Assembly: GCA_007130125.1 (NCBI GenBank) | Contig: SLSZ01000143.1 | Location: forward strand, 1 to 41,851 | From: Bacteroidales bacterium | GTDB lineage: Bacteria > Bacteroidota > Bacteroidia > Bacteroidales > UBA7960 | Length of the DNA: 41,851 nucleotides | Direction: 5' to 3' | The notes under the pieces: generated by a model | What the model was told of the DNA's origin: nothing | Databases searched by the model: none | What the model saw: the letters and a program-made list of their open reading frames with translations, nothing else | Position numbers and translations under genes: made by a program | Shown here: one piece after another, positions 17,181 to 25,998 of the stretch | How positions within the stretch are numbered: position 1 is the first letter of the stretch | Layout of the letters: every line of letters begins with the position of its first letter

Positions 17181-17744
17181 TTACCTTCCTTTTATTTTGC
17201 CCGGATTTTGTGCTATGAATGCTCTCCAACCGGTGTATTGTTTGCCGGAGGCAGCTCCGGGGTTGCTTTTCTGAAAGAAGTGACAAGCAGCTACTGCTAT
17301 GGCATCAGTGATATCAAGGTATTCAGGGATGTTTTCCATTTTTAGCATACGTATAAGCATAGCTGCCACCTGTTCTTTTGAGGCGTTGCCTCTGCCGGTT
17401 ATAGATTGCTTGATTTTTCTTGGTGAATATTCAAAAACTGGAATATCGCGGTGTAGAGCAGCAGCTATAGCCACGCCCTGAGCTCTGCCTAGCTTGAGCA
17501 TAGACTGTACATTTTTCCCGAAGAACTGGCTCTCAATTGCCAACTCGTCAGGATGAAAATGGTCAATGGTTCGAAGTACTGTGTCAAAGATTTTTTTTAG
17601 CTTTACAGCGTGATCATCGATTTTTTCGGTTTTCAGCAAGTCCATGGCTATAAGCGACAAGCTATTGCCGGTAATACCAATAATTCCTATACCCATGTTG
17701 TTGGTGCCGGGGTCGATGCCAAGTATTATTTTGTTGTATTCCAA
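17181..17744 (-). CDS. ruvC: Crossover junction endodeoxyribonuclease RuvC
   Basis: Holliday-junction resolvase that works with RuvAB. It shows IILGIDPGTNNMGIGI with the first catalytic Asp, the Glu in LAIESQFFGKN, and the acidic pair in YLDITDAIAVAACHFF. The open frame extends upstream to 17885 into the divergent gene, but family alignment favours the TTG at 17744 (product MEYNKIILGIDPG), giving 187 residues. Start codons of ruvC and the divergent membrane gene are then only 9 bases apart. Confidence 0.93.
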   Translation of the reverse strand: MEYNKIILGIDPGTNNMGIGIIGITGNSLSLIAMDLLKTEKIDDHAVKLKKIFDTVLRTIDHFHPDELAIESQFFGKNVQSMLKLGRAQGVAIAAALHRDIPVFEYSPRKIKQSITGRGNASKEQVAAMLIRMLKMENIPEYLDITDAIAVAACHFFQKSNPGAASGKQYTGWRAFIAQNPGKIKGR

Positions 17745-17753
17745 GATGTAAAA

Positions 17754-18785
17754 ATGTTGTTTAAAAGTACCGATAGTGTTAATGCAAATGTAATCAAATT
17801 TCTGCTTAAGGCAGTCAAACTTATTATATGGTTTGGTGCTGTTGCTTATATTGTATACAAGCTTATCGGTTTTACCGGAGAGCAATATAATAATTGGTTT
17901 ATTTTTTCCCGGCCGGACAATTCAGTGTTTTTTATCCTTTTGTTGGTTTGCTTGCTTTCAATTTTAAACTGGACCCTGGAGTCACTAAAGTGGCAGTCGT
18001 TATCAGGCAAAATTCAGGATATTTCTTTTATGCGTTCGTTTAAAGGGGTGCTGCTTGGTGTTGCAATGGGAATGGTTACACCAAAAAGACTGGGAGAGTT
18101 TGCGGGCAGGGTTATCGTACTGGAGAAAAACAAAAGAATAGAGGGAGCCGTGATAAATGTTGCCGGAACTATCTGCCAGCTAATGGTTACATTGATTGCA
18201 GGTGGAGTTTCAATATTTATTCTGTTTTTTCATCAGAACGTTCATTTCTCCGCTTTTTTTTCATTTAATGCCGGAGCTGTTTTATTAATAATTTTCGCAG
18301 TATTGTCAATAATAGCATATTTCTTTAGAAAGCGATTGATTAGCTTTTTTGAGAAATATAAATGGTTTTGTGAAGGTTATAAAAAGCTTCTTGTTTTAAA
18401 AAAGATAAATGGCCGTGAGTTTCTAAGGTTGTTTTTATTGAGCTTTCTTAGATATGTCGTATTTATGTCGCAATGTTATTTGCTTTATAGCCTTGCCGGT
18501 CTAAAATTGACAATACCTGAGGTACTGATCTTTCAAAGCATAGTGTTTTTGTTTATGACTATCATGCCGGTATCAGCTTTCTCTGAACTTGCTGTTAAGG
18601 GTGGTGTTGCCATAGTAGTGTTTACCCAAATATTTGCGGGATCTGTTGTTGTTTATCATGGTTATGAACTAAGCATTGTGATTGCCAACGGATTGTTGTG
18701 GTTTGTCAATCTGGCAATACCGGCTTTGGTAGGAGTGATATGGGGAATGGATTATGGGTTCTCCTTTAGAAAACAATTTGTTTAA
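17754..18785 (+). CDS. Flippase-like membrane protein (lysylphosphatidylglycerol synthase TM / UPF0104 family)
   Basis: A 343-residue polytopic protein with about eight hydrophobic segments. It has the family's LGVAMGMVTPKRLGEFAGR region near residues 98-116 and the later ISAFSELAVKGG-like segment (read here as VSAFSELAVKGG), typical of the lysylphosphatidylglycerol synthase transmembrane/UPF0104 family, whose members are proposed lipid or lipid-linked-sugar translocases. The soluble synthetase domain of MprF is absent. The longer frame from 17610 is antisense to ruvC, so I start at ATG 17754. A membrane GT2 follows 94 bases later. Substrate unknown. Confidence 0.8.
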   Translation: MLFKSTDSVNANVIKFLLKAVKLIIWFGAVAYIVYKLIGFTGEQYNNWFIFSRPDNSVFFILLLVCLLSILNWTLESLKWQSLSGKIQDISFMRSFKGVLLGVAMGMVTPKRLGEFAGRVIVLEKNKRIEGAVINVAGTICQLMVTLIAGGVSIFILFFHQNVHFSAFFSFNAGAVLLIIFAVLSIIAYFFRKRLISFFEKYKWFCEGYKKLLVLKKINGREFLRLFLLSFLRYVVFMSQCYLLYSLAGLKLTIPEVLIFQSIVFLFMTIMPVSAFSELAVKGGVAIVVFTQIFAGSVVVYHGYELSIVIANGLLWFVNLAIPALVGVIWGMDYGFSFRKQFV

Positions 18786-18879
18786 AGGGAAAAAGGGGGG
18801 TATGAAACTAATCGGTTAAATTTGTTTGTCCGCCTGATAACCGGCATAAGTATTATGTTTTTTTCCAAGCAATGATCAA

Positions 18880-20007
18880 ATGATATTTGATGTTATAATT
18901 ATTTCACTTGCAGTAATTTATTCACTGTTGATAATTTGGCTGATAATAGGTTGGCATAGGCTTTCTTATTTTGAAAGCTATAACAACCAGCCAAATACAA
19001 AGTTTAGCATTATAGTACCTGCCAGAAATGAAGAAGACACTATAAGGGATTGTTTGGATGCAATTCTGGGTCAGCACTATCCTAAAAAGCTTTTTGAAGT
19101 TGTTGTGGTTGATGATCATTCAACTGATGGAACAGCAGGAAAAGTTTCGGACTTCATAAAAAACAAATTTGCCGGGAATATCAGTATTATCTCTCTTTCG
19201 GTCATTGAAGGCTCGGGATTTGGGAAAAAGGCAGCATTAACTGCCGGGATCGAAGCTAGCAAAAATGATGTTATAATAACCACCGATGCTGATTGCAAGA
19301 TGGGTTCAGGCTGGTTGAGAACAATTGATTCGTTCTTTTGCAGGCATAAGCCTTCAATGCTTGTGATGCCTGTATATATTGAACAATGGCGGACCTTTTT
19401 TCACAAGCTGCAAACACTTGAGTTCATCAGTATAGCCGGAGTTACAGGTGCTTCAGCCGGATGGGGGCATCATATAATGTGCAACGGTGCAAACCTTGCT
19501 TTTGTAAAAGATGCCTTTGAAAAAATTGGTGGCTATTCAGGCAATCTGAATTACGCCTCAGGCGATGACGTGTTCCTGCTTCAAAAAATGAAAAAAGCCT
19601 TCCCGAAAGAGATATGTTTTTTGAAAAGCCGGGATGTAACTGTTAAGACCAATCCTTTGCCTGACGTAGTATCATTTTTCAATCAAAGGGTAAGGTGGTT
19701 TTCAAAAAATAAAGCCTTTAAGGATACTGCTACTATTATTACAGGTACAATAGTTGGTGTTTTTAATTTATTGCTTGCTCTTTCGCCTCTTTGTTTGTTT
19801 TTGGCTGGTTGTATTTGGTGGTTTATGGCCTGGGTGATTAAGATTGTAATCGATCTCCCTTTATTGACAGCAGCAGCTTCATTTTTTCGAAAACAAAAGC
19901 TTTTGTGGTTATATCTTCCTGCAGCATTATTATATCCTTTCTATGTGTTTGTTACATTTATTCTGGGATTAAGAGGGAGGTTTTTATGGAAAGGAAGAAA
20001 ATATTGA
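18880..20007 (+). CDS. Membrane glycosyltransferase, family 2
   Basis: A 375-residue GT2 enzyme. After an N-terminal membrane helix (about 3-24) comes the GT-A fold: FSIIVPARNEEDTIRDCLDA, VVVVDDHSTDG, the DxD-type TDADCKMGSGW, a GDDVFLLQKM acceptor region, and QRVRWFSKNKAF, equivalent to the QxxRW motif of processive synthases. Two or three C-terminal helices follow. This layout fits enzymes making or extending polyprenyl- or diacylglycerol-linked sugars or polysaccharide. Follows a flippase-like gene; the pair may build and move one glycolipid, which is inference. Confidence 0.85.
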   Translation: MIFDVIIISLAVIYSLLIIWLIIGWHRLSYFESYNNQPNTKFSIIVPARNEEDTIRDCLDAILGQHYPKKLFEVVVVDDHSTDGTAGKVSDFIKNKFAGNISIISLSVIEGSGFGKKAALTAGIEASKNDVIITTDADCKMGSGWLRTIDSFFCRHKPSMLVMPVYIEQWRTFFHKLQTLEFISIAGVTGASAGWGHHIMCNGANLAFVKDAFEKIGGYSGNLNYASGDDVFLLQKMKKAFPKEICFLKSRDVTVKTNPLPDVVSFFNQRVRWFSKNKAFKDTATIITGTIVGVFNLLLALSPLCLFLAGCIWWFMAWVIKIVIDLPLLTAAASFFRKQKLLWLYLPAALLYPFYVFVTFILGLRGRFLWKGRKY

Positions 20008-20418
20008 TTTGATTTTTCTTTATTCCCGAATGTCTTCTGATAGCAGGAAAAGACTTTAGTTTTTTGTCACCAATAAAGACTGGATGGCTGCTTTTAATTG
20101 TACATTTAAACTTTAAATGTAATCCTTGAATTTAAAATGTTAAAAAATACTTTATCAGGGTTGCTTTGTTTGGTCATGTTTTTGATTTTCAACTTCTTAT
20201 TATTTTCATAAACTTTCGTCGTATTGTAAATTAGGCTATTTTATTAAGTATATTTGGTATATACAGCTGCAACAATATTTTTATTTGATTATTTTTATTC
20301 AGGCATAGTTGTTGCTCTAAATATTAACGTAAAAAGTCATTCCCGGATTTAAATTAAGATTAAAGTAACGGTATAATTATATCTTAGGCACAGTTTATAA
20401 AATAAATACAATAATATT
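20008..20418. other. Intergenic region with a 21-base palindrome
   Basis: About 410 AT-rich bases. It contains TACATTTAAACTTTAAATGTA (arms 20101-20110 and 20112-20121 around a central C) and a TATATTTG box at 20249-20256 facing the lipoprotein gene. No RNA gene or ORF recognised. Confidence 0.5.
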
Positions 20419-21327
20419 ATGAGAACACATTTTACAAAAATATTTGCCTTTATTTTGACTTTTATGTTGGTTTCATGCGAAAGATACGAGGAGTACTTTC
20501 AGAAGCCTGAGCTTCAATCATTGAGGCATGGCGTAAGAACTGCAGCCACCATAGGGTATTGTGCATCAATAGCAACTTCTGCTTTCAAAGGAGAACCTTT
20601 GCCTGAGAATGTTGAGTTTAATGAAAGTGCGGGTTTGATTTATGTTGAGATAAGTGAAGATTATCCTTTACCTTTCACTAATACTACCGGCGACCTGGTA
20701 ATGTCCGTTATCTGGAATAATGGCAGTGGAGTAATGTCCATTTTGTTTGGGGATTTGGATATTCTTGGTGGAGAAGCCAAACTATATGGTATTTATATGA
20801 TCCCTTTTCAGGAAAGAGATGATGATGGGATTTTGACGATTATGGCCGAACAAGATGTTATATTGGGAAGAGGCTCAGATACAATTCTTGATTTGAGTAA
20901 TGTTACAGTTTCAATGTTTAATGCAGAACTGGAACGTCTTGATTCAACCCCGCCTTCTGATTTATTTGTAGCTGTAGAGCAAAATGTCTGGCATATCAAA
21001 ATAGACCAAAGCCAAACACTTGCGTATGTATATGATGATTACATAAAAGTAACCGGAGGTGGACAAATTGCAGAAGTGGAAGGTTCTTCGGGTGGTGTTA
21101 TTTATCATGCTTTGTTGGAAACAATAATTAATTATTCAGTTTGTCCTGAAAATCCTATAAGCGGTTCTGCCCTGTCACAAAACTTTAAGGCCGGTGGAAC
21201 ACCTTACATAGACCTGGGAAACTCATATCTGGAATTTCACGAAACTTGCGATGGCATGGCTTATGTAAAATGGAGCAGTGGAATATACAGGGATTACAGA
21301 GAAGAATATATCTCTCTGGATCTGTAA
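20419..21327 (+). CDS. Putative lipoprotein of unknown function
   Basis: A 302-residue protein with a signal peptide ending in a lipobox: FAFILTFMLVSC, Cys21, then ERYEEYF. It should be lipidated and exported; acidic residues next to the Cys may favour outer-surface sorting as reported for some Bacteroidota lipoproteins. The body is rich in beta-prone and Asp/Glu stretches with repeated short segments on gain of Gly and Thr, without a catalytic motif I recognise. Flanked by a GT2 gene upstream and a convergent HMA-like gene. Family unknown. Confidence 0.75.
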   Translation: MRTHFTKIFAFILTFMLVSCERYEEYFQKPELQSLRHGVRTAATIGYCASIATSAFKGEPLPENVEFNESAGLIYVEISEDYPLPFTNTTGDLVMSVIWNNGSGVMSILFGDLDILGGEAKLYGIYMIPFQERDDDGILTIMAEQDVILGRGSDTILDLSNVTVSMFNAELERLDSTPPSDLFVAVEQNVWHIKIDQSQTLAYVYDDYIKVTGGGQIAEVEGSSGGVIYHALLETIINYSVCPENPISGSALSQNFKAGGTPYIDLGNSYLEFHETCDGMAYVKWSSGIYRDYREEYISLDL

Positions 21328-21336
21328 AACGTGACG

Positions 21337-21864
21337 TTAGTCAATGTTTTTCACCGAGAATCCTGTAGCCTCAACAATATCCTTAATTTGTTTGCGGTTT
21401 ATAAGAGTTGTGTCATAAATTATGGTTGCATTCTTTTCAACATAGGATATTTCGGACATTTTGATGCCAGCATGTGCATTTAACTTTTCTTTAAGCAGAA
21501 CTTCACACTCATGGCTTTCCATACCCTTGACCTGAAAGGTTTCATTGTAAATGTTTTTTGGGTCTATCACAACCTCATCGTTATTCTGTTCTTCAACTGC
21601 TACTTCAAGCCTTTCAAAGAAAAACGGGAGTGCAAGCAGCATTATAATTAGCAGAGTAACTATACCTAAAAGGATTATGGGGTTAATAATTCCGATCATT
21701 TTTCTGTTATCATGTTTGTCATGCCTGCGACGCATGTTTTTGATCTGGTTGTACCACAAAAAAGCAAGCAGTAATACTACTAGCACAATTAGAAGCGGCC
21801 ACAAAGAGATAACTCTTTCGAAAAACATTGACTGAAAGAAACTGTTTGGTGTTAAAAGTATCAT
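21337..21864 (-). CDS. Membrane-anchored HMA-like protein with incomplete metal motif
   Basis: A 175-residue protein with two membrane helices (about 17-37 and 58-82) linked by a basic cytoplasmic-type loop, then a C-terminal domain of about 65 residues resembling the heavy-metal-associated fold: beta-like FQVKGM, helix with CEVLLKEKL, strand AIIYDTTL-type segment (ATIIYDTTL) and a final IVEATGFSV, the usual HMA ending. The metal loop normally reads GMTCxxC; here it is GMESHEC, so the first Cys is Ser. The layout recalls MerT-MerP-like fusions of Bacteroidota. With one Cys plus a nearby His, metal binding is uncertain. Convergent with the lipoprotein gene. Confidence 0.7.
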   Translation of the reverse strand: MILLTPNSFFQSMFFERVISLWPLLIVLVVLLLAFLWYNQIKNMRRRHDKHDNRKMIGIINPIILLGIVTLLIIMLLALPFFFERLEVAVEEQNNDEVVIDPKNIYNETFQVKGMESHECEVLLKEKLNAHAGIKMSEISYVEKNATIIYDTTLINRKQIKDIVEATGFSVKNID

Positions 21865-22326
21865 AGAATAAATGTTTTGTTTATAAATTATTTGCTGGAA
21901 GAAATGATCGTTGTTTTGGTTCTATAACAAATTGCATGGGCAATGCCCGTATAATATGATTAGCCAGGTTTTTATGCCAACTTTTTGTTTAGTGAATTAT
22001 ATCTGAATAAGGAAGTTGGCATTTTGTTATATGTTTACAGCACAAGCTATTTGAATTTCATTTTATTCTTTTTGACCTTAAACTGCAAATTAATATTTAT
22101 ACTGCATAAATTGTTATAGAACGGTTTTTTTAAAAGGTATAAATATAGTCAATTTTTAGTTTCCGGCCTTAGTTTAAAACTAAACCGGGTGTTTTTCTAA
22201 AATATGGGGGTTTCGTTTTAAATGTGGCTTATAAGTTATAATGCAAAATACAAAAGCAGACTTTGGTAATAGTTTTATATATTTGTTTGGTTTTAAAACT
22301 AATCTCACAAAAAAGCAAAAAACCAA
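21865..22326. other. Intergenic region with an inverted repeat
   Basis: About 460 bases without a supported gene. ATGCCAACTT (21974-21983) and AAGTTGGCAT (22013-22022) form a 10-bp stem with a 29-base loop followed by TTTGTTAT. TATATTTG at 22278-22285 is a possible -7 box for the GT2 gene at 22327. Confidence 0.5.
22278..22285 (+). promoter_or_regulatory. Candidate -7 box for the 22.3-26 kb glycan genes
   Basis: TATATTTG fits TAnnTTTG and lies 41 bases before the GT2 ATG. No TTTG at the expected upstream spacing. Confidence 0.35.
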
Positions 22327-23433
22327 ATGCTTGGAAATAAGACTGTTGCTGTTGTAGTACCTGCATTCAATGAAGAAAAACAAATAGGCTTTGTGATAGA
22401 GTCAATGCCCGATTTTGTTGATAAGATAATTGTGGTTAATGATTGTTCCACTGATAAAACAAAGGAAGTTGTAACCTCGTATTCAGGCAGTGAATATAAC
22501 AAATGCGGAGTTATAATACAGAACATTACACAAAAAGACATTACCGGTAAATACGAGCGCGCCAACAGGGCTCTAATGGAATTAATGGTGGATGAGATGA
22601 AATATTTTACCCCATCGGAGGTTGTAAGCGAATCGCCGGAAAGTGACAGGATTATTCTCATAAACCAAAAGAAGAATGCAGGTGTGGGAGCTGCAATAGC
22701 ACGGGGATATAAATGGTGTAAAGATCATAACGTTGACTGCACAGCTGTTATGGCTGGAGATGGTCAGATGGATCCTGATGAGTTGGAAAAAATTTGTCTT
22801 CCTGTTATTGAGGAAAATATAGATTATGTTAAAGGCAACAGGTTGATTCATAGAAGCTCTTCTTTAATTATGCCAAAAGTCAGATTTTTTGGCAACTCCA
22901 TACTGTCTATTCTTACCAAACTTGCATCTGGCTATTGGAGAGTTTCCGATACCCAAACAGGTTATACAGCTATCTCCCGAAAAGCTATTAATGCAATTGA
23001 GTTGCATAAAATTTATAAAAGCTATGGTGTTCCAAACGATATTCTTGTAAAACTAAATATTGCATTATGTACAGTCAAAGAGGTTGAAATAAAACCTGTT
23101 TATGATATTGGTGAAAAATCAAAGATGAAGATCCGTAAGGTTATTCCACGAGTGTCATGGTTGTTGTTTAAATCTTTTTTTATAAGGATATGGAAAAAAT
23201 ATTTTTTACGTGACTTTCATCCGTTGTTCATTTTGTACAACCTGTCTTTCATTTTGTTTTTTGTAAGCATTCCATTTGCGATACAGATACTTGGTTATTA
23301 CTTTGGAAGTCAGGGAGGAGAAAGGCCAATCTTAAACTCAATTATGTTTATGTTTTTGATTGTGAGTTCGATGCAATCAATTCTTTTTGCAATGTGGATG
23401 GATATACAGGATAATGAACGACTATATAAATAA
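22327..23433 (+). CDS. Glycosyltransferase family 2, polyprenyl-phosphate type
   Basis: A 368-residue GT2 enzyme similar to dolichyl/undecaprenyl-phosphate sugar transferases: VAVVVPAFNEEKQIGFVI, IIVVNDCSTDKT, a long variable insertion, NAGVGAAIARGYKWCK, and the DxD-like AGDGQMDPDELEKI. After about residue 285 there are two hydrophobic helices (near 297-318 and 337-355). The catalytic core plus C-terminal helices suggests transfer of a sugar to a membrane lipid phosphate on the cytoplasmic side. Eight bases before a polysaccharide deacetylase gene and in the same direction as a flippase-like and an acyltransferase gene. Confidence 0.87.
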   Translation: MLGNKTVAVVVPAFNEEKQIGFVIESMPDFVDKIIVVNDCSTDKTKEVVTSYSGSEYNKCGVIIQNITQKDITGKYERANRALMELMVDEMKYFTPSEVVSESPESDRIILINQKKNAGVGAAIARGYKWCKDHNVDCTAVMAGDGQMDPDELEKICLPVIEENIDYVKGNRLIHRSSSLIMPKVRFFGNSILSILTKLASGYWRVSDTQTGYTAISRKAINAIELHKIYKSYGVPNDILVKLNIALCTVKEVEIKPVYDIGEKSKMKIRKVIPRVSWLLFKSFFIRIWKKYFLRDFHPLFILYNLSFILFFVSIPFAIQILGYYFGSQGGERPILNSIMFMFLIVSSMQSILFAMWMDIQDNERLYK

Positions 23434-23441
23434 GTGATGTT

Positions 23442-24380
23442 TTGAGCAATTCTATAAATAATAATCATATTGCATTGTCATTTGATGTAGAGGATTGGTA
23501 CCATGCCGCTCCTGTTACCGGGTCTTCTTTTTCAATTTATAAAAGCCTGGATGACTTTTTTTTTGACAAAGAGGTTTCAAAACAAGATTGCATAACAAAT
23601 GAAACCATTCGTATAATTAAAATTCTGGATGAGTTGAATATAAGAGCAACTTTTTTCATTGTAGCTGACGTAGCAAAAAGGTATCCGTTAATTACCAAAG
23701 CATTAAAAAACAGCCAGCATGAAATTGCTTCCCATAGTTTAAACCATCATTCGGCAATAGATGCAAAAACAAAAGCAGATTTACAAACACGTGATAAATG
23801 GTATGAGGAGCAAAAAGAAGCAAAAAAAGCACTTGAAAATATATTTGATAAAGAAGTAATAGGATGGAGGGCCCCTAATGCTTATTTTGCAAATTGGATG
23901 GTGCCTTTACTCGTAAAACTGGGGTTTAAATACGATTCTTCAATAGCATACAACAGCTTTTATAACAAAACCAATGTTAAGTTGAAAGACATACCATCAA
24001 GGCCTTATTGGCTTAACTCCGAGAATTTAAGCCATGTCAATCCTGATTCAAAACTTTTGGAATTGCCCTGGAGCAATTATAAAATAAACAACAGATTGAT
24101 ATTGCCGGCCGGTGGCGGATTCTTCTTCAGACTTGCAGGTTACAGATTTTTCAAAAAAGTGCTGAACAGATCCCTGAAAAATGGTGATTCTATGTTTTAT
24201 CTGCACCCTCTCGATATATCTGAAAAAAAAATACCTTTGGAAAACAAATTATCACGGCCCTTGTTGTGGATGAACAAAGGTAAAACGACAGAAAAAAAAC
24301 TCGTTAAGCTCCTTAATAACTACAAAGGAATACTTAAGCCATGTTCCGATATTTATTATAAATATAAAGAGGAATCATAA
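23442..24380 (+). CDS. Polysaccharide deacetylase family protein (CE4-like)
   Basis: A 312-residue NodB-homology protein. Motif 1 is LSFDVEDW with the catalytic/metal Asp pair; motif 2 is HEIASHSLNHH, the His-x3-His zinc site; motif 3 is GWRAPNA, with the Arg-Pro; a DSS segment and HPLD near the end complete the set. The general form resembles deacetylases of exopolysaccharide loci. No signal peptide is seen, so a cytoplasmic, lipid-linked substrate is plausible. The start is a TTG 8 bases after the GT2 stop; no ATG in frame gives the motif 1 strand. Probable role: N-deacetylation of a sugar loaded by the GT2 (inference). Confidence 0.87.
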   Translation: MSNSINNNHIALSFDVEDWYHAAPVTGSSFSIYKSLDDFFFDKEVSKQDCITNETIRIIKILDELNIRATFFIVADVAKRYPLITKALKNSQHEIASHSLNHHSAIDAKTKADLQTRDKWYEEQKEAKKALENIFDKEVIGWRAPNAYFANWMVPLLVKLGFKYDSSIAYNSFYNKTNVKLKDIPSRPYWLNSENLSHVNPDSKLLELPWSNYKINNRLILPAGGGFFFRLAGYRFFKKVLNRSLKNGDSMFYLHPLDISEKKIPLENKLSRPLLWMNKGKTTEKKLVKLLNNYKGILKPCSDIYYKYKEES

Positions 24381-24429
24381 AAACTGCACGCTACAGATAT
24401 TCAGAAGTATCCGAAACAATAATTTTTTA

Positions 24430-25380
24430 ATGAAAAAATACAATAAAACTATAAAATGGATATTACAGGTAGCAGTTACCGGCTTATTATTGTATTTTAC
24501 ATTACAAAAGTTAGAAGCCGGAAAGTTAAAAGAAATTCTAAGCGGCATAAGTTTATGGATGATCTTGCCCGTAATGGTGTTTCTTTTTTTTGATATGATC
24601 ATAAACAGCTATAGAATATTGGCTTTGTATCGGTTTTATGGTGTAAAAGCTAAATTATTGAATATTTGTTTAGTAAAGTTTCATGGCTTTTTTTTCTCAT
24701 TGTTTTTTCCCTTACTTGGAGATGCATATAAGATACAGGCGTTTAAAACCAAATATGGAGCCAGCTATGGCAAAAACTCAGTAGTTGTTTTGCTTGACCG
24801 CCTTATTTATACATTTGCACTTACGGTTATACTAGTTCCTATATGGATTTTAAATATAATTGAAATTAACATAGTCTTTAAAATTGTTATTGTTGCTTTG
24901 TTTTTTTTAGAGATCAGTGTTCTTGTTCTTTTGAATAAACCAAATATTATTAATAAAATAATTTTACTACCCGGTAGAATCCATAATAAATTATCACTCT
25001 CCGGTTATAATTTTGAAAGAAAAAGAAAATATTCTATAGAAATAGCAAAAAACACATTAGTTGCTATCATAAGACATGTTTTTATAGCATTGTTATACTT
25101 TTTAATCGCATATACAGTTATGCCTGAAATAAGTTTTAATGTTGTTTTATTCATTTTAATTGTTTTTTCAATAATGCTATCCAGGGTTATACCGGTATCG
25201 GTTGGGGGTATCGGTTTGCGTGAATATATAGCTGTCATTATATTTCCGCAAATTGGGATCGCAGAAGAGTATGCATTTACAATAGCATTTATAATGTCTT
25301 CTATTATGATCATACAAGGTATTTTGGGTGGCTTTTCATTTTTGATAACACGGCTTATTAAACCTGTGAAAACTATATAA
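24430..25380 (+). CDS. Flippase-like membrane protein (lysylphosphatidylglycerol synthase TM / UPF0104 family)
   Basis: A 316-residue polytopic protein with about eight helices, from the same broad family as the product at 17754-18785. Recognisable segments are the [20 protein letters not shown] region near 80-99 and [20 protein letters not shown] near 255-274, the latter being the family hallmark (PxSxGGxGxRE). Candidate translocase for a lipid-linked sugar. It sits between the deacetylase and the acyltransferase, 49 and 4 bases away, so likely in one transcript. Confidence 0.83.
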   Translation: MKKYNKTIKWILQVAVTGLLLYFTLQKLEAGKLKEILSGISLWMILPVMVFLFFDMIINSYRILALYRFYGVKAKLLNICLVKFHGFFFSLFFPLLGDAYKIQAFKTKYGASYGKNSVVVLLDRLIYTFALTVILVPIWILNIIEINIVFKIVIVALFFLEISVLVLLNKPNIINKIILLPGRIHNKLSLSGYNFERKRKYSIEIAKNTLVAIIRHVFIALLYFLIAYTVMPEISFNVVLFILIVFSIMLSRVIPVSVGGIGLREYIAVIIFPQIGIAEEYAFTIAFIMSSIMIIQGILGGFSFLITRLIKPVKTI

Positions 25381-25384
25381 TCTT

Positions 25385-25957
25385 ATGGAAAAGGTGAAAT
25401 TATCATTTACATACAAATTGTTAAAAAAGATGGGGTTCCACTTATCTCCTGAAACTTATGGTGACATACGTTTTTTTAACATGCTTTTTAAGGTGATCCG
25501 ATACTGGAAAAATGAAATTCTGCAATCCATAGCGCGTCATTGTGTTTTTTTGGCACCAATAAATTCAAGATTTTTGCGTCCAATGCTGCAAAGATGGCGG
25601 GGTGTTAAAGTAGGAAAAAACGTATTTATTGGTTTGGATGTTTTAATTGACAGTGTTTATCCTGAAAATGTTTATATAGGAAACGGTGTCAGGCTTTTAA
25701 ATAAAGTTCAGATTGTTGCACATGACCGTGATTTGAACAAGTACAATAAAACTGTAAAAATTTCTGAATTACCTTATAGAATTAAAAAAACAATAATCGA
25801 AGATGATGCAAGCATTATGATAAACAGTATAGTTTTAGCCGGTGTAAGGATAGGTAAAGGCGCTATAGTAGCTGCCGGCTCTGTGGTAACGCGCGATGTG
25901 GAGCCCTATACTATGGTGGCTGGTGTACCTGCTAAGATCATAAAGAGATTTGATTAG
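25385..25957 (+). CDS. Left-handed beta-helix acyltransferase
   Basis: A 190-residue hexapeptide-repeat O-acetyltransferase (WbbJ/maltose acetyltransferase type). Repeats begin near residue 72 ([18 protein letters not shown]) and continue through [19 protein letters not shown] to [41 protein letters not shown] at the end, the classic closing pattern (given here in parts). His of VAHD is the likely catalytic base. Role is probably acetylation of a sugar in the glycan made by the preceding genes. Converges on the GT-C gene over a short inverted repeat. Confidence 0.88.
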   Translation: MEKVKLSFTYKLLKKMGFHLSPETYGDIRFFNMLFKVIRYWKNEILQSIARHCVFLAPINSRFLRPMLQRWRGVKVGKNVFIGLDVLIDSVYPENVYIGNGVRLLNKVQIVAHDRDLNKYNKTVKISELPYRIKKTIIEDDASIMINSIVLAGVRIGKGAIVAAGSVVTRDVEPYTMVAGVPAKIIKRFD

Positions 25958-25998
25958 ATCAGTTGTTTATTAATTAAGGTCATGAAAATTACTGATCT
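25956..25998. terminator. Possible bidirectional terminator
   Basis: AGATCAGT (25956-25963) and ACTGATCT (25991-25998) form an 8-bp stem with a 27-base loop between convergent stops, followed by TTTGGCTTT. It overlaps the 3' end of the minus-strand gene. Confidence 0.35.

Noticed and set aside
17745-17885. 47-residue N-terminal extension of RuvC
   Set aside because: It is antisense to the start of the membrane protein gene and unlike RuvC N-termini, which begin just before IILGIDPG.
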